From Cristatella mucedo (taxonomy: Eukaryota; Bryozoa; Phylactolaemata; Cristatellidae): DNA of 62,000 nucleotides. The position numbers and the translations under genes are program-made. The notes beneath the pieces were generated by a model, which searched no databases, was not told where the DNA came from, and saw only the letters and a program-made list of their open reading frames with translations. Location of the stretch: NCBI GenBank assembly GCA_009760855.2, contig WPIO01000067.1, positions 107,501 through 169,500 on the forward strand. The letters run 5' to 3'. Shown piece by piece: positions 26,641 through 60,924 of this stretch; positions within the stretch are counted from its first letter, which is position 1, and every line of letters begins with the position of its first letter.

Positions 26641-27637
26641 CCCATCGCCGAGGGTCGCTAATCGGCCGGCTATGCTTTGCCCCTAGAGTCTGACCCGTGG
26701 AAAGATAGGTAGCCTCTTTTCCATGTGGACCGCTGCCGTGAGCTCGCGGCAGCAGCACCGCCTAACATTTTCTCCACTGTTCGAGCAGCAACTGCTGAGC
26801 ATGATCGGAAAATCTGTTCCAGGAGCGATGCCGGGTGGCCACCTCGGATAGCAAAAAAGAACCTCCACCGGGTCGAGGCAGCTTCTGCATTCGTACTGTT
26901 AAAAAATCTATGCTCTAGCAACGATCGTTTGTAGTTACACTTCAAGCATTCACTTTTGTTGAATGAAGTCAGCCTGCAGGCAACGAAGAGAAAGTGAGCC
27001 CTTTCTATCACGTGCTCTCTTTTGCGGGAGGCTTAGTGGTGAGGTAAGTCATCTCGCAGACCAACTGCGTGCCCTCTAAAACAAAATGGCTGAAAACGTC
27101 TGGCTGGGCTACTGCACCGAGCTGCTGCCACGCTCCGACGGCTAGGGTATTCCATCATGCTCACGTTCCTATAGCAGGATCATTCTGTGCACGTGTCATG
27201 CTAGCAATACAGTTAAACTGTGGTCTTGCCTCTAGCGTGCACGAGCACAAGAGCTAGCAGAGCAGCCACCCAGCAATGTCAAGCGTGCCATAGATTTGGC
27301 CAGAACCGGTTCGCGGAAAACGATTTCCTGTTGCCGCACCGCCTGCACGCACTTGGCCGCCGCAGACTCTTTATCGGCTTGCTGCAGTGGCCAGCGCCGC
27401 TGACTGGCCAGCTAGCTAGCTAGCTAGCTCGATCTCACTTCCTGTCGATGGACTGCTGCGTTTTTGGCGTCGATGTTTTTTGTTTATTCATTTTTATCGA
27501 AGAACCTGATCCAGATCAAGTCATCCGAACCGCCGTCGTTCACCGCCTCGCGGCCGCAGCCAGTGCTCACCTCCTCCCGGCGTCCTCTCCGCTGGCGGCG
27601 GCAGCCCTACAGTTGTCTCGCTTCGATCGTCTGCAGG

Positions 27638-50522
<22,885 letters not shown>

Positions 50523-50669
50523 GTACGCAGAAGCTGTCACTTCCCTTAACCCGTGACATGCCTACAGCCAGCAATGCTTTGCTGCTCCTGTTTGAAGGCA
50601 CCTCATAAATATACAAATATGCCTATTTTGGGTTGCGTGCATGCTGATGGAGATGAGGGGAAATGTGCA

Positions 50670-50905
50670 CGAGTGTCCGTGTGTGTCCGTTTGTGTCCGT
50701 TTGTGTCCGTTTGTGTGTCCGTTTGTGTGTCCGTTTGTGTGTCCGTGTGTGTGTCCGTGTGTGTGTCCGTGTGTGTGTCCGTGTGTGTGTCCGTGTGTGT
50801 GTCCGTGTGTGTGTCCGTGTGTGTCCGTGTGTGTCCGTGTGTGTGTCCGTGTGTGTGTCCGTGTGTGTGTCCGTGTGTGTGTCCGTGTGTGTGTGTGTGT
50901 GTGTG

Positions 50906-50936
<31 letters not shown>

Positions 50937-51045
50937 CCATCTGTGTGTATGCCCGTGGGTGTGCCCGTGTGTGTGTCCATATGTGTGCCCGTGTGTGTGT
51001 GTGTGTGTGTGTCCGTTTGTGTGTGTGTTTGTGTGTGTGCCTGCG
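50670..51045. repeat. GTGTGTCCGT minisatellite and (GT)n
   Basis: About 8-10 base units, TGTGTGTCCG, repeated through 50,900, then GT runs with CC interruptions. It begins about 150 bases after the INSC exon 7 donor. Confidence 0.95.
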
Positions 51046-51597
51046 CGAGCATGTGTACGTGGGCATGTGACGGTTCAAGTATGATCTGTTGGTGTTGGTG
51101 TGCTGCTGAGAGATGCAGGCATGCACTGGCTCGTGACCACGAGGCAGATGCAGGCCGAGTTGGTGTGCACCTACCGACCTCTGCATCTGCATAAATTACT
51201 CTTGGCATTTTCTGTGGAGGCAGGGCAACTGGCCGAAGGTCTTTTGTTTTAAACAGCAGAGAAACCACGACGGCTTGCACCAGCGGAGGACCGTTCGACG
51301 CATGGCCGCACGAGTGAGCATTGCAAGCAGCACACGTGGGTTGTTGCGAAGGAAGGGCTCCCGAGCCATCGATCTAGTCCCGATACACGGTGCAGTTCCA
51401 CCGATGGTTAGCTGTCCTGCCAGCGTGCAACTTTCGGGTCGGTCCAAGAGGTGGTCTGCTGCCAGGTTGTCTGCTGCCAGATTGGCAAAGGGCTGCTTGC
51501 CTAGCCGGCTGCCATGTTTCCTCTTTCATTTTGATGATTCTCTGGCATTTGGAAAATCGAGCTGCATTTGCAGCCACAGCTGGTCCTGCTCTCGGAT

Positions 51598-51621
51598 GGT
51601 GGTGGTGGTGGTGGTGGTGGG
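51598..51621. repeat. (GGT)n tract
   Basis: About eight GGT units. Confidence 0.9.
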
Positions 51622-52162
51622 AGGGTAGCTGGGTGGGGATCTGGACCTGGCGACAAAAGCCTTTTCATATCGTCAAAAAATGCAAGGCTCGAAGGCAGGT
51701 GACTCTGCCCACTAGTAATCAGGCGCCGCCGTAGAGCAGATCACGTGCCAGCAGCCAACGCCTCAAGTCGGCGTTGCTCGTGGGAGGCAGGCCTGGCATT
51801 TTGACAAGCTTATCACACCGTGCCAGCCGAGCGGTTCTCGTTAAAGAAGCCGCCTGGCTGTTTCGACGTGGGCGCAGGCTGCGCTCACAGGTGTGCCTGT
51901 CAGGTGCTAGCCACTAGCATCGGCTGCTGGCCGGCTGTTATCTAGTTAGCTGAGTTTCTCACTCAGCAAGGCAGGGACACGGTGCAGGTGTGTATATGTG
52001 TGTGTGTGCGTGTGTACACGAGCCGCCTTCGCACGTGCATGTATGCATGCCCACACACCAGCAGAAACAGACACACAAGCAAGCAGACACAGACACTTGC
52101 ACTCACACGCCCACACCCAAACACCCTCGAGCATACGTGGAATGAAAGGAAAGGTCAAGGCT

Positions 52163-52302
52163 TATTCAACAGCCTCATTTGTATAGTGACTCGATGGCTA
52201 TACTCCCCCCTGCAGTAGTAGCCAATAAAGGATCGCCTACTGCAGGACTCGAACCCACGACCTTGGGTCTTCAAGAGCAAGCGCCTTACGCTGGGCTAAG
52301 GT
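52163..52302 (-). mobile_element. SINE family A, diverged
   Basis: On the minus strand: GCCCAGCGTAAGGCGCTT box A-like, GTGGGTTCGAGTCC box B, TGCAGTAGGCGATCC / TTTATTGGC, then the GCTATACAAATGAGGCTG-like tail. The order matches family A, with several changes. Confidence 0.75.
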
Positions 52303-52314
52303 GCAGGTGCACGT

Positions 52315-52317
<3 letters not shown>

Positions 52318-52354
<37 letters not shown>
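52318..52354. repeat. (CA)n microsatellite
   Basis: About 18 CA units next to a SINE. Confidence 0.93.
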
Positions 52355-52356
<2 letters not shown>

Positions 52357-53029
52357 TCACTGCACAGCGAGCATCAGTAGTGCGTAGTAGGCGGCTTTAC
52401 CTCTACTACTTCTGGCATTCTGGCATGTACGTTGCTCTCCAGCAACTGAGTTTTCAGGCAGTCAGTAGTGGATTAGTGGCATGGCAGAAGTAGCAGCATT
52501 TGAAAAACACACTGTTGAGAGAGGCTGGGGGGGGGGGCGCAGAGATGGACTTCCCTCATTACTCAGTAGCTGTAGCTGCTACTGCAGCAGCTGGTTCTTG
52601 CAACTGGCTCACCTCTCACTTTGGCGTGTCTGTCCATGTCTTGAGGTCTTGTGGTGTCTTGAGGCAGTGTCTTGAGGCAAGTCGATGTCATAGTCGTTGG
52701 TCATAGTTTGGTTCAGGTTTTCAGCTGATCGCCCTTCTCAGGCCTCGGGCTGGGCATATGTGGCTGCAGAGGCTGACCAGTGGCGTGCTCTCGCAGAGAG
52801 CTGTGCACGCACGGGCACCCAGGCATGCATGCACAGCTGTGTGAGGTGTGTGAGCTCGTGTTCGAGAGAGCGGACGAGAGTGCACACTTCTCTCACATTC
52901 CCGTGAGGCCACCTGCCCACCTCCTGGAGGGGGACCGGGGCGATGGACCGTAGGAACAGATAAATATTGGTTGAAGAAATAATAATAAATAAAGTAAATA
53001 AATAGCAAGCCGAGTGCACACAGGTTGAC

Positions 53030-55570
53030 CGGTCAGCTAGGTTTATTTTGCTCTAAGCAGCTCGAAGGGATAGTGCAGCGCCAGAAAGCAAGGAAGAAGG
53101 AGTCATCTTAGGGGACCGAAAGCAGGCGACTGCGCAGAAGTCAGAGGCGAGATACCGGGTCGTCTATCGCGTCAGACGAGGCCAAGGCCCGTTGCGATCC
53201 GAGCACGCCCCGCCCTCCTGCACTGCTAGCGATCAGGAGTGACAAGGGGGTAGGTGTTGTAGCAGGCGTGGGATGGGCCACCCAGTACTGTCGCCATGCG
53301 ACCTTGCCGCCGGGCGCATTTGTTGCGCAATGCTATCTCAGAGCCTGGCTCAAAGCGATCGCACGCCTAGGGACAATTACTAGGCAGCCGCCCGGCACAG
53401 CAGCCCGCCGCAGCCACGGCTGCAGCTGTTGCCGAGTCCTCTCTCTACTCCATCTCGGCATCTGGGCAGGCTGTCGTCATGGGCACCTGAGTCGGCTTAT
53501 CTTGCTTGGTTTCAGCAGCTTTACCCCGTGAGCTATGTCGGCGGCTCGTGACTCTCAGCTGCCGGCATTTCCGTTCGAGCCACGTGCACTTGCTGCTGCA
53601 CGTGAGCCGGCGGGGCGCCCTGTCCAGCCGAGGCTCAGCATATGCTCGGCTGCAGCTGCTGAGCCTCGGCTGCTGGCGCCCACTGCTATGCTCGTCTGCC
53701 CGGCTTTGAAGTGTCGTGATCCGGCACGGTCGTCGGTGCCGTGCTCAGTGCTGAGACAGCTGCCATCACCGCCTCCTACCCACTACCCTCTTTTACCACA
53801 CTTCCACCGTGTTGAGCACAGCAGGCCGATGCCAATCGCTGCCTTTTTTTTAGAGGGGGAGGCCCGGGCCAACATTTGCATGCACGAAGCAAATTCAGGC
53901 AATAGCATCTGCCCACCGGCCGCCGGACCCCTGGCGCTCTGGCAAGGGACCCTAGATGCAAGGATGCGCAGAGGAGAGTTAAAGACTCATGCGCAGGGCC
54001 CTCGGCCGGCCGAGCGGCCTGGTCGAAGTGGTGGGGGCTGCCTGGCCCCTAGCAAAATTATAGCCACTCTAGAGCAGATTTTGCCAAGAAGCACCCTTTC
54101 GGGCTCCCTCACAGGTTGGGCAGCTGTTTCGGCATGGCCACCAAACTCCCAGGCAGAGGTCGCTGAACTGTGGGAGCGGTTCTAGAGGCTGTGTGGGGTG
54201 TCGGCCGGTGCATGAATTCAAGGTGCTACCACCCTGAGGAAATCTACACGAGTTTTTCTCTCAGTTGGGGCCCAAATGGATGCTATACTGGCTGTATACC
54301 GGATATAAGCAATAGTACATAGGATATAATACACCGGATGTAAGCAAGTCGGTTTCCAGAGAGACCATACTTATTCCGTATGGAGGCAATCGTATCTTTA
54401 GAGTTGCTGATGAGCCAAGGTCTATTTAGACAGGTCTATGGTGACCAGCCGAGAGCCATCGCTGGTGTGCCGGCTTCTCCAAGGGGAGACTGTCAATGTT
54501 TTTTGAATGGGGTTACGTAGTCCGGCGGGGCAGGTAGCCTTCGCCGGGGGGGGGGGAGGGGAGCAGAGGCGTGGCACTAGGTGGTGGAGATATACGCTCT
54601 CTTGAGACAGCGTATTTGAAGGCTTCTGAGCTGCGTAGTTTTGATTCGGATATTCAGACTTGGTCGATATGGGCCTTCAGGTGGCCTGCAAACCTGTGGA
54701 AAGCTATTCTCTAGGTTTAGATGAGATGCAGCTGATGCACCTGAACTCTGAGCCTTCTATCCACTTCACCCTAGAGACACTTAGTCGAATGCAGGTCTGA
54801 AGATTGATCGGGCCTCTCTGTCAGTAATACGGCCCTTGACTAAATTCCACATTATAGTGGAAAAATATTGAACACCCTTAGCTGCATGCAAAGGCTCAGT
54901 GCTTTGTTTGAAATGAAAATGAGCTATTTCTATGATAACTTATTGGGCTAGGTACTGAAACGTTCTGGATTAGTCATAAATAAACGTCTTGCGACATGAT
55001 TCCAGATATCTGCTGAAAAAGCAGCCCCATGACAAATTGCCACCAAATTTCACCTTGATCTAAAGACAATGATCGTTTAAACCTTCATCGGAGTAATAAT
55101 GTACTTATTAACACATTTTCCGTTACCAAAAATTGCGAGTTCACTCTTTTCGCCCCTTTCAAAGTTTTACATGATTGCATTTTTAAATGCAATCAATTGC
55201 ATTTGTAAATGCTGCAGAGGTTACCCTCAGCGGACCGGATAGAATCGAAGAGCTGGACCGGGACGGTCAGGCTCACCAATGGTTTACCGGTTGGTGAATC
55301 TTTTCGACTGAGCCGAGTGGGCGTTTCTTCGAATGGGCGATTCTCCGAGCGGGCGTTTCCCCGGGTTGTCTCTTCTCCTCAGTCATCCTTTCTCTCCAGT
55401 CTTTCTTTCCGACACAGTAATCGTCCCTCCTCCCCAAAGGAGGTGGGGGTTATAGTGCTGTAGGCAGATATTCCTAGGAGTGGGAGGATAGCCCTAAGGG
55501 GTGGGTGGGATTGTAGCTCCACCCACCATTCTCGAGCCTGGCTGATGGTGGTGCTGTCCCGATGACTTCT
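53030..55570. other. Unassigned sequence
   Basis: No element or exon is recognised. 54,200-55,210 is AT-richer than its neighbours, with TTAAATGCAATCAATTGCATTT near 55,180 forming a short palindrome. A 216-codon frame at 53,535-54,185 has no matching splice or composition support. Confidence 0.45.
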
Positions 55571-55594
55571 GTCGAGCCTGGCCGTGCGAGAAAA

Positions 55595-55914
55595 CTTTGG
55601 AGACCATGCCTTTAGTTTGCATGCACCCAAAGCCTGGAACTCACTTCCGACTGGCATCACGACATCTCCTGACTGGGCGACATTTAAAAAGAAGCTAAAA
55701 ACACACCTGTTTATCACAGTATTTAGTGGGCTCTTGTGATTCTTTCTTTGTATGCCTATGTGCCATGACATTGTGCTGCCACTAACCGTATTGGCATGCT
55801 GACCCTGTGCATGTTACCACTAACCATTAGACCATGCTTTCTTTACAGCATATGTAAAGTGCCTAGAAAGAGATTGAGTTCTCTGAGCGTGCTATGCAAA
55901 TGTATTATTATAAC
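55595..55914 (+). mobile_element. LINE 3' end, inserted in another LINE
   Basis: From TTTGGAGACCATGCC to ATTATTATAAC. From 55,630 it matches 37,614-37,898 with one difference. It is followed directly by the internal block of a second LINE copy. Confidence 0.88.
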
Positions 55915-57030
55915 TTACTAGTTATGGGCAAACTAAGTGTGATTAAGAAATTTTAAAGGCTAACGTTCCAAATTGCCAGCATATCTCCTGTTGAGTCTGC
56001 ACGAAATCTAGGTGTCATGTTCCAAAGTGACCTTTCGTTAGACAATCGCATCAGCTCCCCAACCAAGTCTGCCTACTTTCAGCTACATAACAATGCTAAA
56101 ATTTGGGCTTTTTTTAGACAGGGATACCACATCTAAGTTGGTCCACGCCTTTGTGACATCCCGTCTTGACTTCTGTAACTCACTGCTTGCTGGTCTACCG
56201 GCCTGCACAATCAGCTTGTGCAAAACTCTGCAGCTAGGCTTGGCTGTCGTGAGCATTGCAGTTGCCACGTCACACCACTTCTCACCGATCTGCACTGGCA
56301 TCCAGTCAGGCAACAAAAGGTTTTAATCGCTTACTTTTAGGTCCCTTCATTCTTTGGCTCCAAAATAAATAAATAAATCCTAGTTGATTAAACAGCCTCT
56401 TTTTGCATAGCGACAGAAGAGCCTTTAAGGCTAACACCACCGCATGCAGTGGCGATAAAGAATCGCCCACTGCAGGAATCGAACCCACGACCTCGGGACC
56501 GAGGTCGTGAAAGCAACCGCCTTACCTAGTGTGCCATCACGGCTCACCGCCAGCCTACCTATAAGATCTACTGCCCTACCAGGCTTAGCATCGTACCACT
56601 TGCTTTTCGGAATCTATCTGTTTATCTATACCTTGTACAAACCTCAAATTCTTTGGAGACCATGCCTTTAGTTCGTATGCTCCCAAAGCCTGGAACTCAC
56701 TCCCAACTTCCGTCATGACATCCCCTGACTTCACCACATTAAAAGAACATTAAAAAAAACGCACCTATTTATCACAGTATTTAGTGGGTCCCCGTGATTT
56801 GTTCTTTACATGCTAATGGGTGCTGACACTGTGCATGCTGCCACTAACTATTTTGCATGTTGACCCTGTGCATGGCACCCCTAACCATGTTACTCTTGTT
56901 GTTTATTTAGCATGCTACCACTAACCATCCGATCGTACTTCCTCTGCAGCAATTGTAAAGCAAGTAGAAAGAGATTAGTTCTCTGAGGGCGCTTTATCAA
57001 GTGTGTTATTATTATTATTATTATTATTAG
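55915..57030 (+). mobile_element. LINE internal-to-3' copy, interrupted by a SINE
   Basis: Starts TTACTAGTTATGGGCAAACT (the post-reverse-transcriptase block), runs through HAFVTSRLDFCNSLLAGLP, is split by a SINE at 56,370-56,547, then resumes at CAGCCTACC and ends (ATT)n at 57,007-57,029. Frameshifts are present. Confidence 0.88.
56370..56547 (-). mobile_element. SINE family A, nested
   Basis: AAATAAATAAATCCTAGTTGATT, then the GCATAGCGACAGAAGAG tail complement, GCGATAAAGAATCGCCCACTGCAGG, GAATCGAACCCACGACC (box B complement) and GTGTGCCATCACGG (box A complement). It sits between TTGGCTCC and CAGCCTACC of the host LINE. Confidence 0.9.
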
Positions 57031-57360
57031 AGGCACTTTACCACTTCTTGCATCAAACGCTACCAGTAGTCCGGCTGCAAAGTCTTCCATCTCCCGAGCT
57101 TGCAAAGTTTCAGACACGTATTCATGAATATGTCGATGACAAAGCATGAACACAGATGATGCAGAGCTATGATGACCTGTTACTTTGCTGTTTCCATAAT
57201 GGGTGCAGTGAGGGCTGCCGCTGCCAGAGGGGCCACAGAGTTCTGGCTGTAGGCTTGTCAATGTTCACCCATCCGCTATGAGCAGTCGGTCCTCCTGAGC
57301 GAGCTCCGTGCTCCTCACCCTACGGCGGTTCTCGAAGCTGCGGCTGTGCCGATGATCAGG

Positions 57361-57385
57361 CAGCAGCAGCAGCAGCAGCAGCAAA
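57361..57385. repeat. (CAG)n short tract
   Basis: Eight CAG units. The surrounding frame reads EAAAVPMIRQ before it and poly-Gln through it; a faint EAAAV match to INSC was considered and is not relied on. Confidence 0.85.
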
Positions 57386-57996
57386 AGAAGCGGCAGAAGA
57401 AGTGGCTACAAGCATTGGCTATCTGCCAGTGCATCCTGTTTGGGCTGGTCCAAGTGCCGCGGCACCGGAGCAATGCTGCCATCGTATCGGCTTCTGAGCT
57501 TGGAGGTGCAGTGCCGGGCGTTGCATGAGTAATGCGCTTTTTTCCTGTAACCGAGGCAAAACGTTCGTGTGCAAAAGCCATTGCTGCTATCATCTCACGT
57601 TCAATGGACTATAAAGGGTTGCCTGCTGCAGGACTCCGGACCGTTGACCTATATAGATGGCGAACTGCTTGCGTCATACCCCACCCACCTCGGCTAAGAC
57701 CAAGTGGCCAGTGAGTAATGCTTATTTCCTTAGGATAAATGGAGGAGCCCATCAGACCGATCGATTGTTAACCTCGGCTGCCAGCATGTGGGCGAGAAAG
57801 AGCAGCGCGAGTCACGCCCCCTGTGTGAGCCCCTGACGTCTAGATGATTGTTGTTGTTAGATCAACGTTCGAGCCTGCCCTTGGCTATCCAGCTTCAGGG
57901 GGCAGAGACAGGGGTCAGCACCACCGGCTTGTATCCCACTAATGCCGAGCAAGTCTTAAATGCATAGGCAACCAAATAAATAAGTAAATAAAGAAA

Positions 57997-58143
57997 ATTC
58001 ATTTGTATACCGCCCTAAGAGAACTTAATCTCTATTCAGGCGCTTCACATGAGCCTCGGGGGGGGGGGGGGCTCGAGCCCACGACCTTAGCCAGACCTTG
58101 GTCGGGGTGAGAGCACCTTGACTGCTGGACCAAACCAGCTCGA
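57997..58143 (-). mobile_element. SINE family B
   Basis: AAAATTCATTTGTATACCGCCCTAAG, TCTATTCAGGCGCTTCACATG, a poly-G insert at 58,060, GGGCTCGAGCCCACGACC, ending TGGACCAAACCAGCTCG. The poly-G run inside box B flank is not in the other copies. Confidence 0.85.
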
Positions 58144-58548
58144 AGGCAAAGGCATGCAAGCCAGCAAATTAGTCATGAAAAGCAACCAATGAGTTTGCCT
58201 ACCAATCGTACTCGAGTTACAGAGTTCCAGTGCACAGCAGCACAAAATGCCAATGACCTACCATCGTCTTGATTCGGCTGGCAGCTCGGACAGCCGCACA
58301 TTTTGAATGTAAAAGATGCGACACGCCCAGGGGGGGGGGGGGCCTGTAGCCGTGATTCGGTCTGGCTAAGTTACGAGGGCTCTTGACTTGTGCAACTATT
58401 GCAAATTGCAGGAAATTGCAGAAACTAGTGACTTTAAGGGAATTTTCTAATCGCTGGGAGCATTATTCTGTATGCAAAGGACCTGTAGAATACAGAGTTA
58501 TGTAATACAGAGTATAAAACAGGCCCAAAATAAACTATGCACGTACAC

Positions 58549-58556
58549 TATAAAAG
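58549..58556 (+). promoter_or_regulatory. TATA box candidate TATAAAAG
   Basis: ACTATAAAAG lies 158 bases upstream of an ATG in a good context (58,714). A second TATAAAA lies near 58,513. The spacing fits a core promoter plus a short 5' UTR. Confidence 0.35.
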
Positions 58557-58713
58557 TTTCAGATAACCTATACTCCTTGGCTATTTGACCCAGTCGTGTC
58601 GTGTGGGCTGATTAACTGAGCCGAGACCTGCACCCGGGCAGCCAAGCTTCTCCAAGCAGTCTGCGATCTGCTAGGATTTCACCACATTGTACTCGCTGGT
58701 GCTGCTGTTCATC

Positions 58714-58751
58714 ATGGACCCGAAGAAAGAGACCCGGCGAGGACGAGCCAG
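58714..58751 (+). CDS. Candidate first coding exon, unknown gene
   Basis: ATG with A at -3 and G at +4, frame MDPKKETRRGRA, then GCC AG|GTAAGG, a strong donor. No downstream exon was found. An overlapping frame without an early ATG stays open from 58,616 to 59,077 and a minus frame also stays open, so this call is uncertain. No family was recognised. Confidence 0.3.
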
Positions 58752-59595
58752 GTAAGGAGGACTCGTCCGAGCTCTCTCGACCGCATCGAGATCGGCGGCG
58801 CGGACCTGCTCTCATCGACGCCGGCGACTCATTTCCGAAGGAGTCCTGGTGCTCCAGCAGTGCCAGGATGCGTAGTTTGAATAAGCGAACGACGCACAGC
58901 GAGAGAAATAGTGGTGCCGATGAGTGTTCGAGGATTTTTATGATCGTATTCAACAATGTGTATTATACATGTATAGACTGCATGATACATGACCGGATTA
59001 GAAAAATCATATGCTACAGAACAATATTTGGGAGGCTCATGAGAATGCCTCAGCAGCAAAGTGTCATACATATTTGAACTTGCTGCTTCTTTGGACAAGG
59101 CAGGCTGACTGAATTATGGGTAGCTTATTTGCATTAGTATTTGTCGGTCGTATTTTTCTCGAGCTTGGCCGGCTGGCACGGTCTCCTGTTGCTTCGATCA
59201 GCTCTCCTTGCGCATTTGGTATGGCTTCGACAGGACGGTTCGTTCCTTGGGAATCAGTGCTTCAGCGTTGGTTGGATGCGATTCAAGGAAGCTGAAGGCG
59301 ATTTTGTCTTGTAGGTTGTAGGGCCACAGCTGCGGCTTAGACTTGGGCTCTCTTGCGACTGTAAACAGCTTGGCTGAGCTTTGCTTTACGCGCGCTTCGT
59401 TTGCTGTGCCCCCGTGTGCGAGGGTTTAGCACACGTGGCCGCCATTCTCACGGCTACCAGCACGACTGCGAGTTGAGTGGCGGTTATTCGTGCGCGGCGA
59501 GGGACGTGCCCTGTTCGATGCCGTGAAAGGCCGAGGGCTGGCTTCGAAAGCGATTCAAGCCGGCTGCAGCTGCCGATGAAGTTGTGTTCCTGCAG

Positions 59596-59842
59596 AGCTT
59601 TGCGATGTCAATTAGGGAAAAAAGAGCTTGCTTGAAAAGTCGCGCTCGTGAGCCTGCAACTGGCACGCATGAGCTCAGCCGAGGAGCTCTGCAATTGCAT
59701 CTCACAGTGCTGCTCACTCCCCCTGCTGATTGCATGAACCGGTGGCAGCATGTGGGCGAACTGATGGGTGCAGACTCCATTTGCCACTGGGTGTGGGAAT
59801 GTTTTAGTCTCGAAAGCAACCTGCATGCCCCACCCAGCTACT
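59596..59842 (+). CDS. Candidate downstream exon, possibly INSC exon 8
   Basis: A strong acceptor (GTTGTGTTCCTGCAG) precedes a phase 0 frame reading SFAMSIREKRACLKSRAR, then RGALQLHLTVLLTPP. The spacing from R to PP resembles vertebrate R-A-E-A-A-A-V-V-A-Q-V-T-S-P, which follows exon 7. Only a few residues are identical. The frame runs to a stop at 59,840, so a donor must lie inside (TGG|GTGTGG near 59,790 or G|GTGCAG near 59,766). Unproven. Confidence 0.25.
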
Positions 59843-59941
59843 AATCACACGGCCAGTAGTGAAGCCGATGTAGTGTTTGCCCATCCCTCTGCCACTCTTA
59901 TCTAGTCGGTGCTTGGCTCGATGCGACTGTTGCATGCATGC

Positions 59942-59980
59942 GCTCTCTCTCCCTCTCTCTCTCTCCCTCTCTCTCTCTCC

Positions 59981-60067
<87 letters not shown>
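59942..60067. repeat. (CT)n microsatellite
   Basis: About 60 CT units, imperfect at the left, joining directly to a SINE 3' end. Confidence 0.96.
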
Positions 60068-60070
<3 letters not shown>

Positions 60071-60140
60071 GGTGGTGTTAGCCATTAAGGCTCTCGTGCC
60101 GCTATGCAAATGGAGCTGTTGAATCAGCTAGCCTTTAACT
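60068..60140 (+). mobile_element. SINE family A, 3' part
   Basis: GGTGGTGTTAGCCATTAAGGCTCTCGTGCCGCTATGCAAATGGAGCTGTTGAATCAGCTAGCC matches the 3' third of family A (the shared block is split here as tail and AATCAGCTAG end). The tRNA-like head is replaced by CT repeat. Confidence 0.75.
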
Positions 60141-60564
60141 GTTTTTTAACTCTAACAAGACAAGACGAGACGAGACCTCGTCATTGTCGAAGCAAACGAA
60201 GTTTGGCCTGTGGTTTCGTCTGCTGCTGCTGCTGCTGCTAATTCACTCGCTAGAAGCTTTGCCTGACCATTCCTGTGAGCTGTGGAATAAGCTTGGAATT
60301 GTTCAAGGCCTTTCGTGTTCCCGAATTATGTGTTTGTTGCTTGCTCGGGTAGGGGGCGGAGGTCATAAGCATAGGGTTAAGGCCAGGAAGGAAACGAACC
60401 TTGATGTTCTTGAGGCAGCCAATCATAATACAGCTGAGGGGGCATGTAGGGCAGCCCCCCCCTGCCGTCGAGGAAGGGGACAGGGCTAGGCTCCACCGGC
60501 TCCCTTTTCCTGGTCACCTGCTTCCTGGTCACCTGGTGCTGCAATGCTGAGTGAGTGGTGCGTT

Positions 60565-60900
60565 TAAATAAAAGTTATAGCAGTAACACTCGTGTAGCAC
60601 CTTAAGGGAGCTAGATCTCATTCTAGACACTTTACCCAGTAAGTGTGCTTAACGATGACATGCAAAATGTCAGCTCGCACAAGCAGGCACAATGGAGATT
60701 TCACTCACTTCGGCCCTGCAAATGTTGTGAAGAGCAGGTGCAGTTTTAGCTTCTTTTCTTGTATCATCGAGTCCGAGGTTGTATAGTGACATCAGCCGGA
60801 GCGAGTTCCAGGTTTTGTGGCTCACAAAGTAAAGGCACAGTCTCCAAAGGATTTGAGGTTGGTTCGCGACTAAACGACGAGTGAGAAGAAGAGAAAGTGG
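60565..60900 (-). mobile_element. LINE 3' portion, diverged
   Basis: The minus strand has the terminal block (AAAGTGTCTAGAATGAGATCTAG, CTTAAGGTGCTACACGAG), the 3' UTR and a KAWNS-like end with CCTTTGGAGAC. It is a related subfamily, similar to 1,590-1,725. Confidence 0.7.
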
Positions 60901-60924
60901 TACACTGCCTAGCCCATGGAATAG

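Noticed and set aside
51735-51890. Frame ...KEAAWLFRRG... before a GTGTGC donor as INSC exon 8
   Set aside because: The acceptor lacks a pyrimidine tract and only EAA matches; kept only as a weak alternative.
53535-54185. 216-codon frame
   Set aside because: No coherent motif, no flanking splice agreement with INSC, and a composition like random GC-rich DNA.
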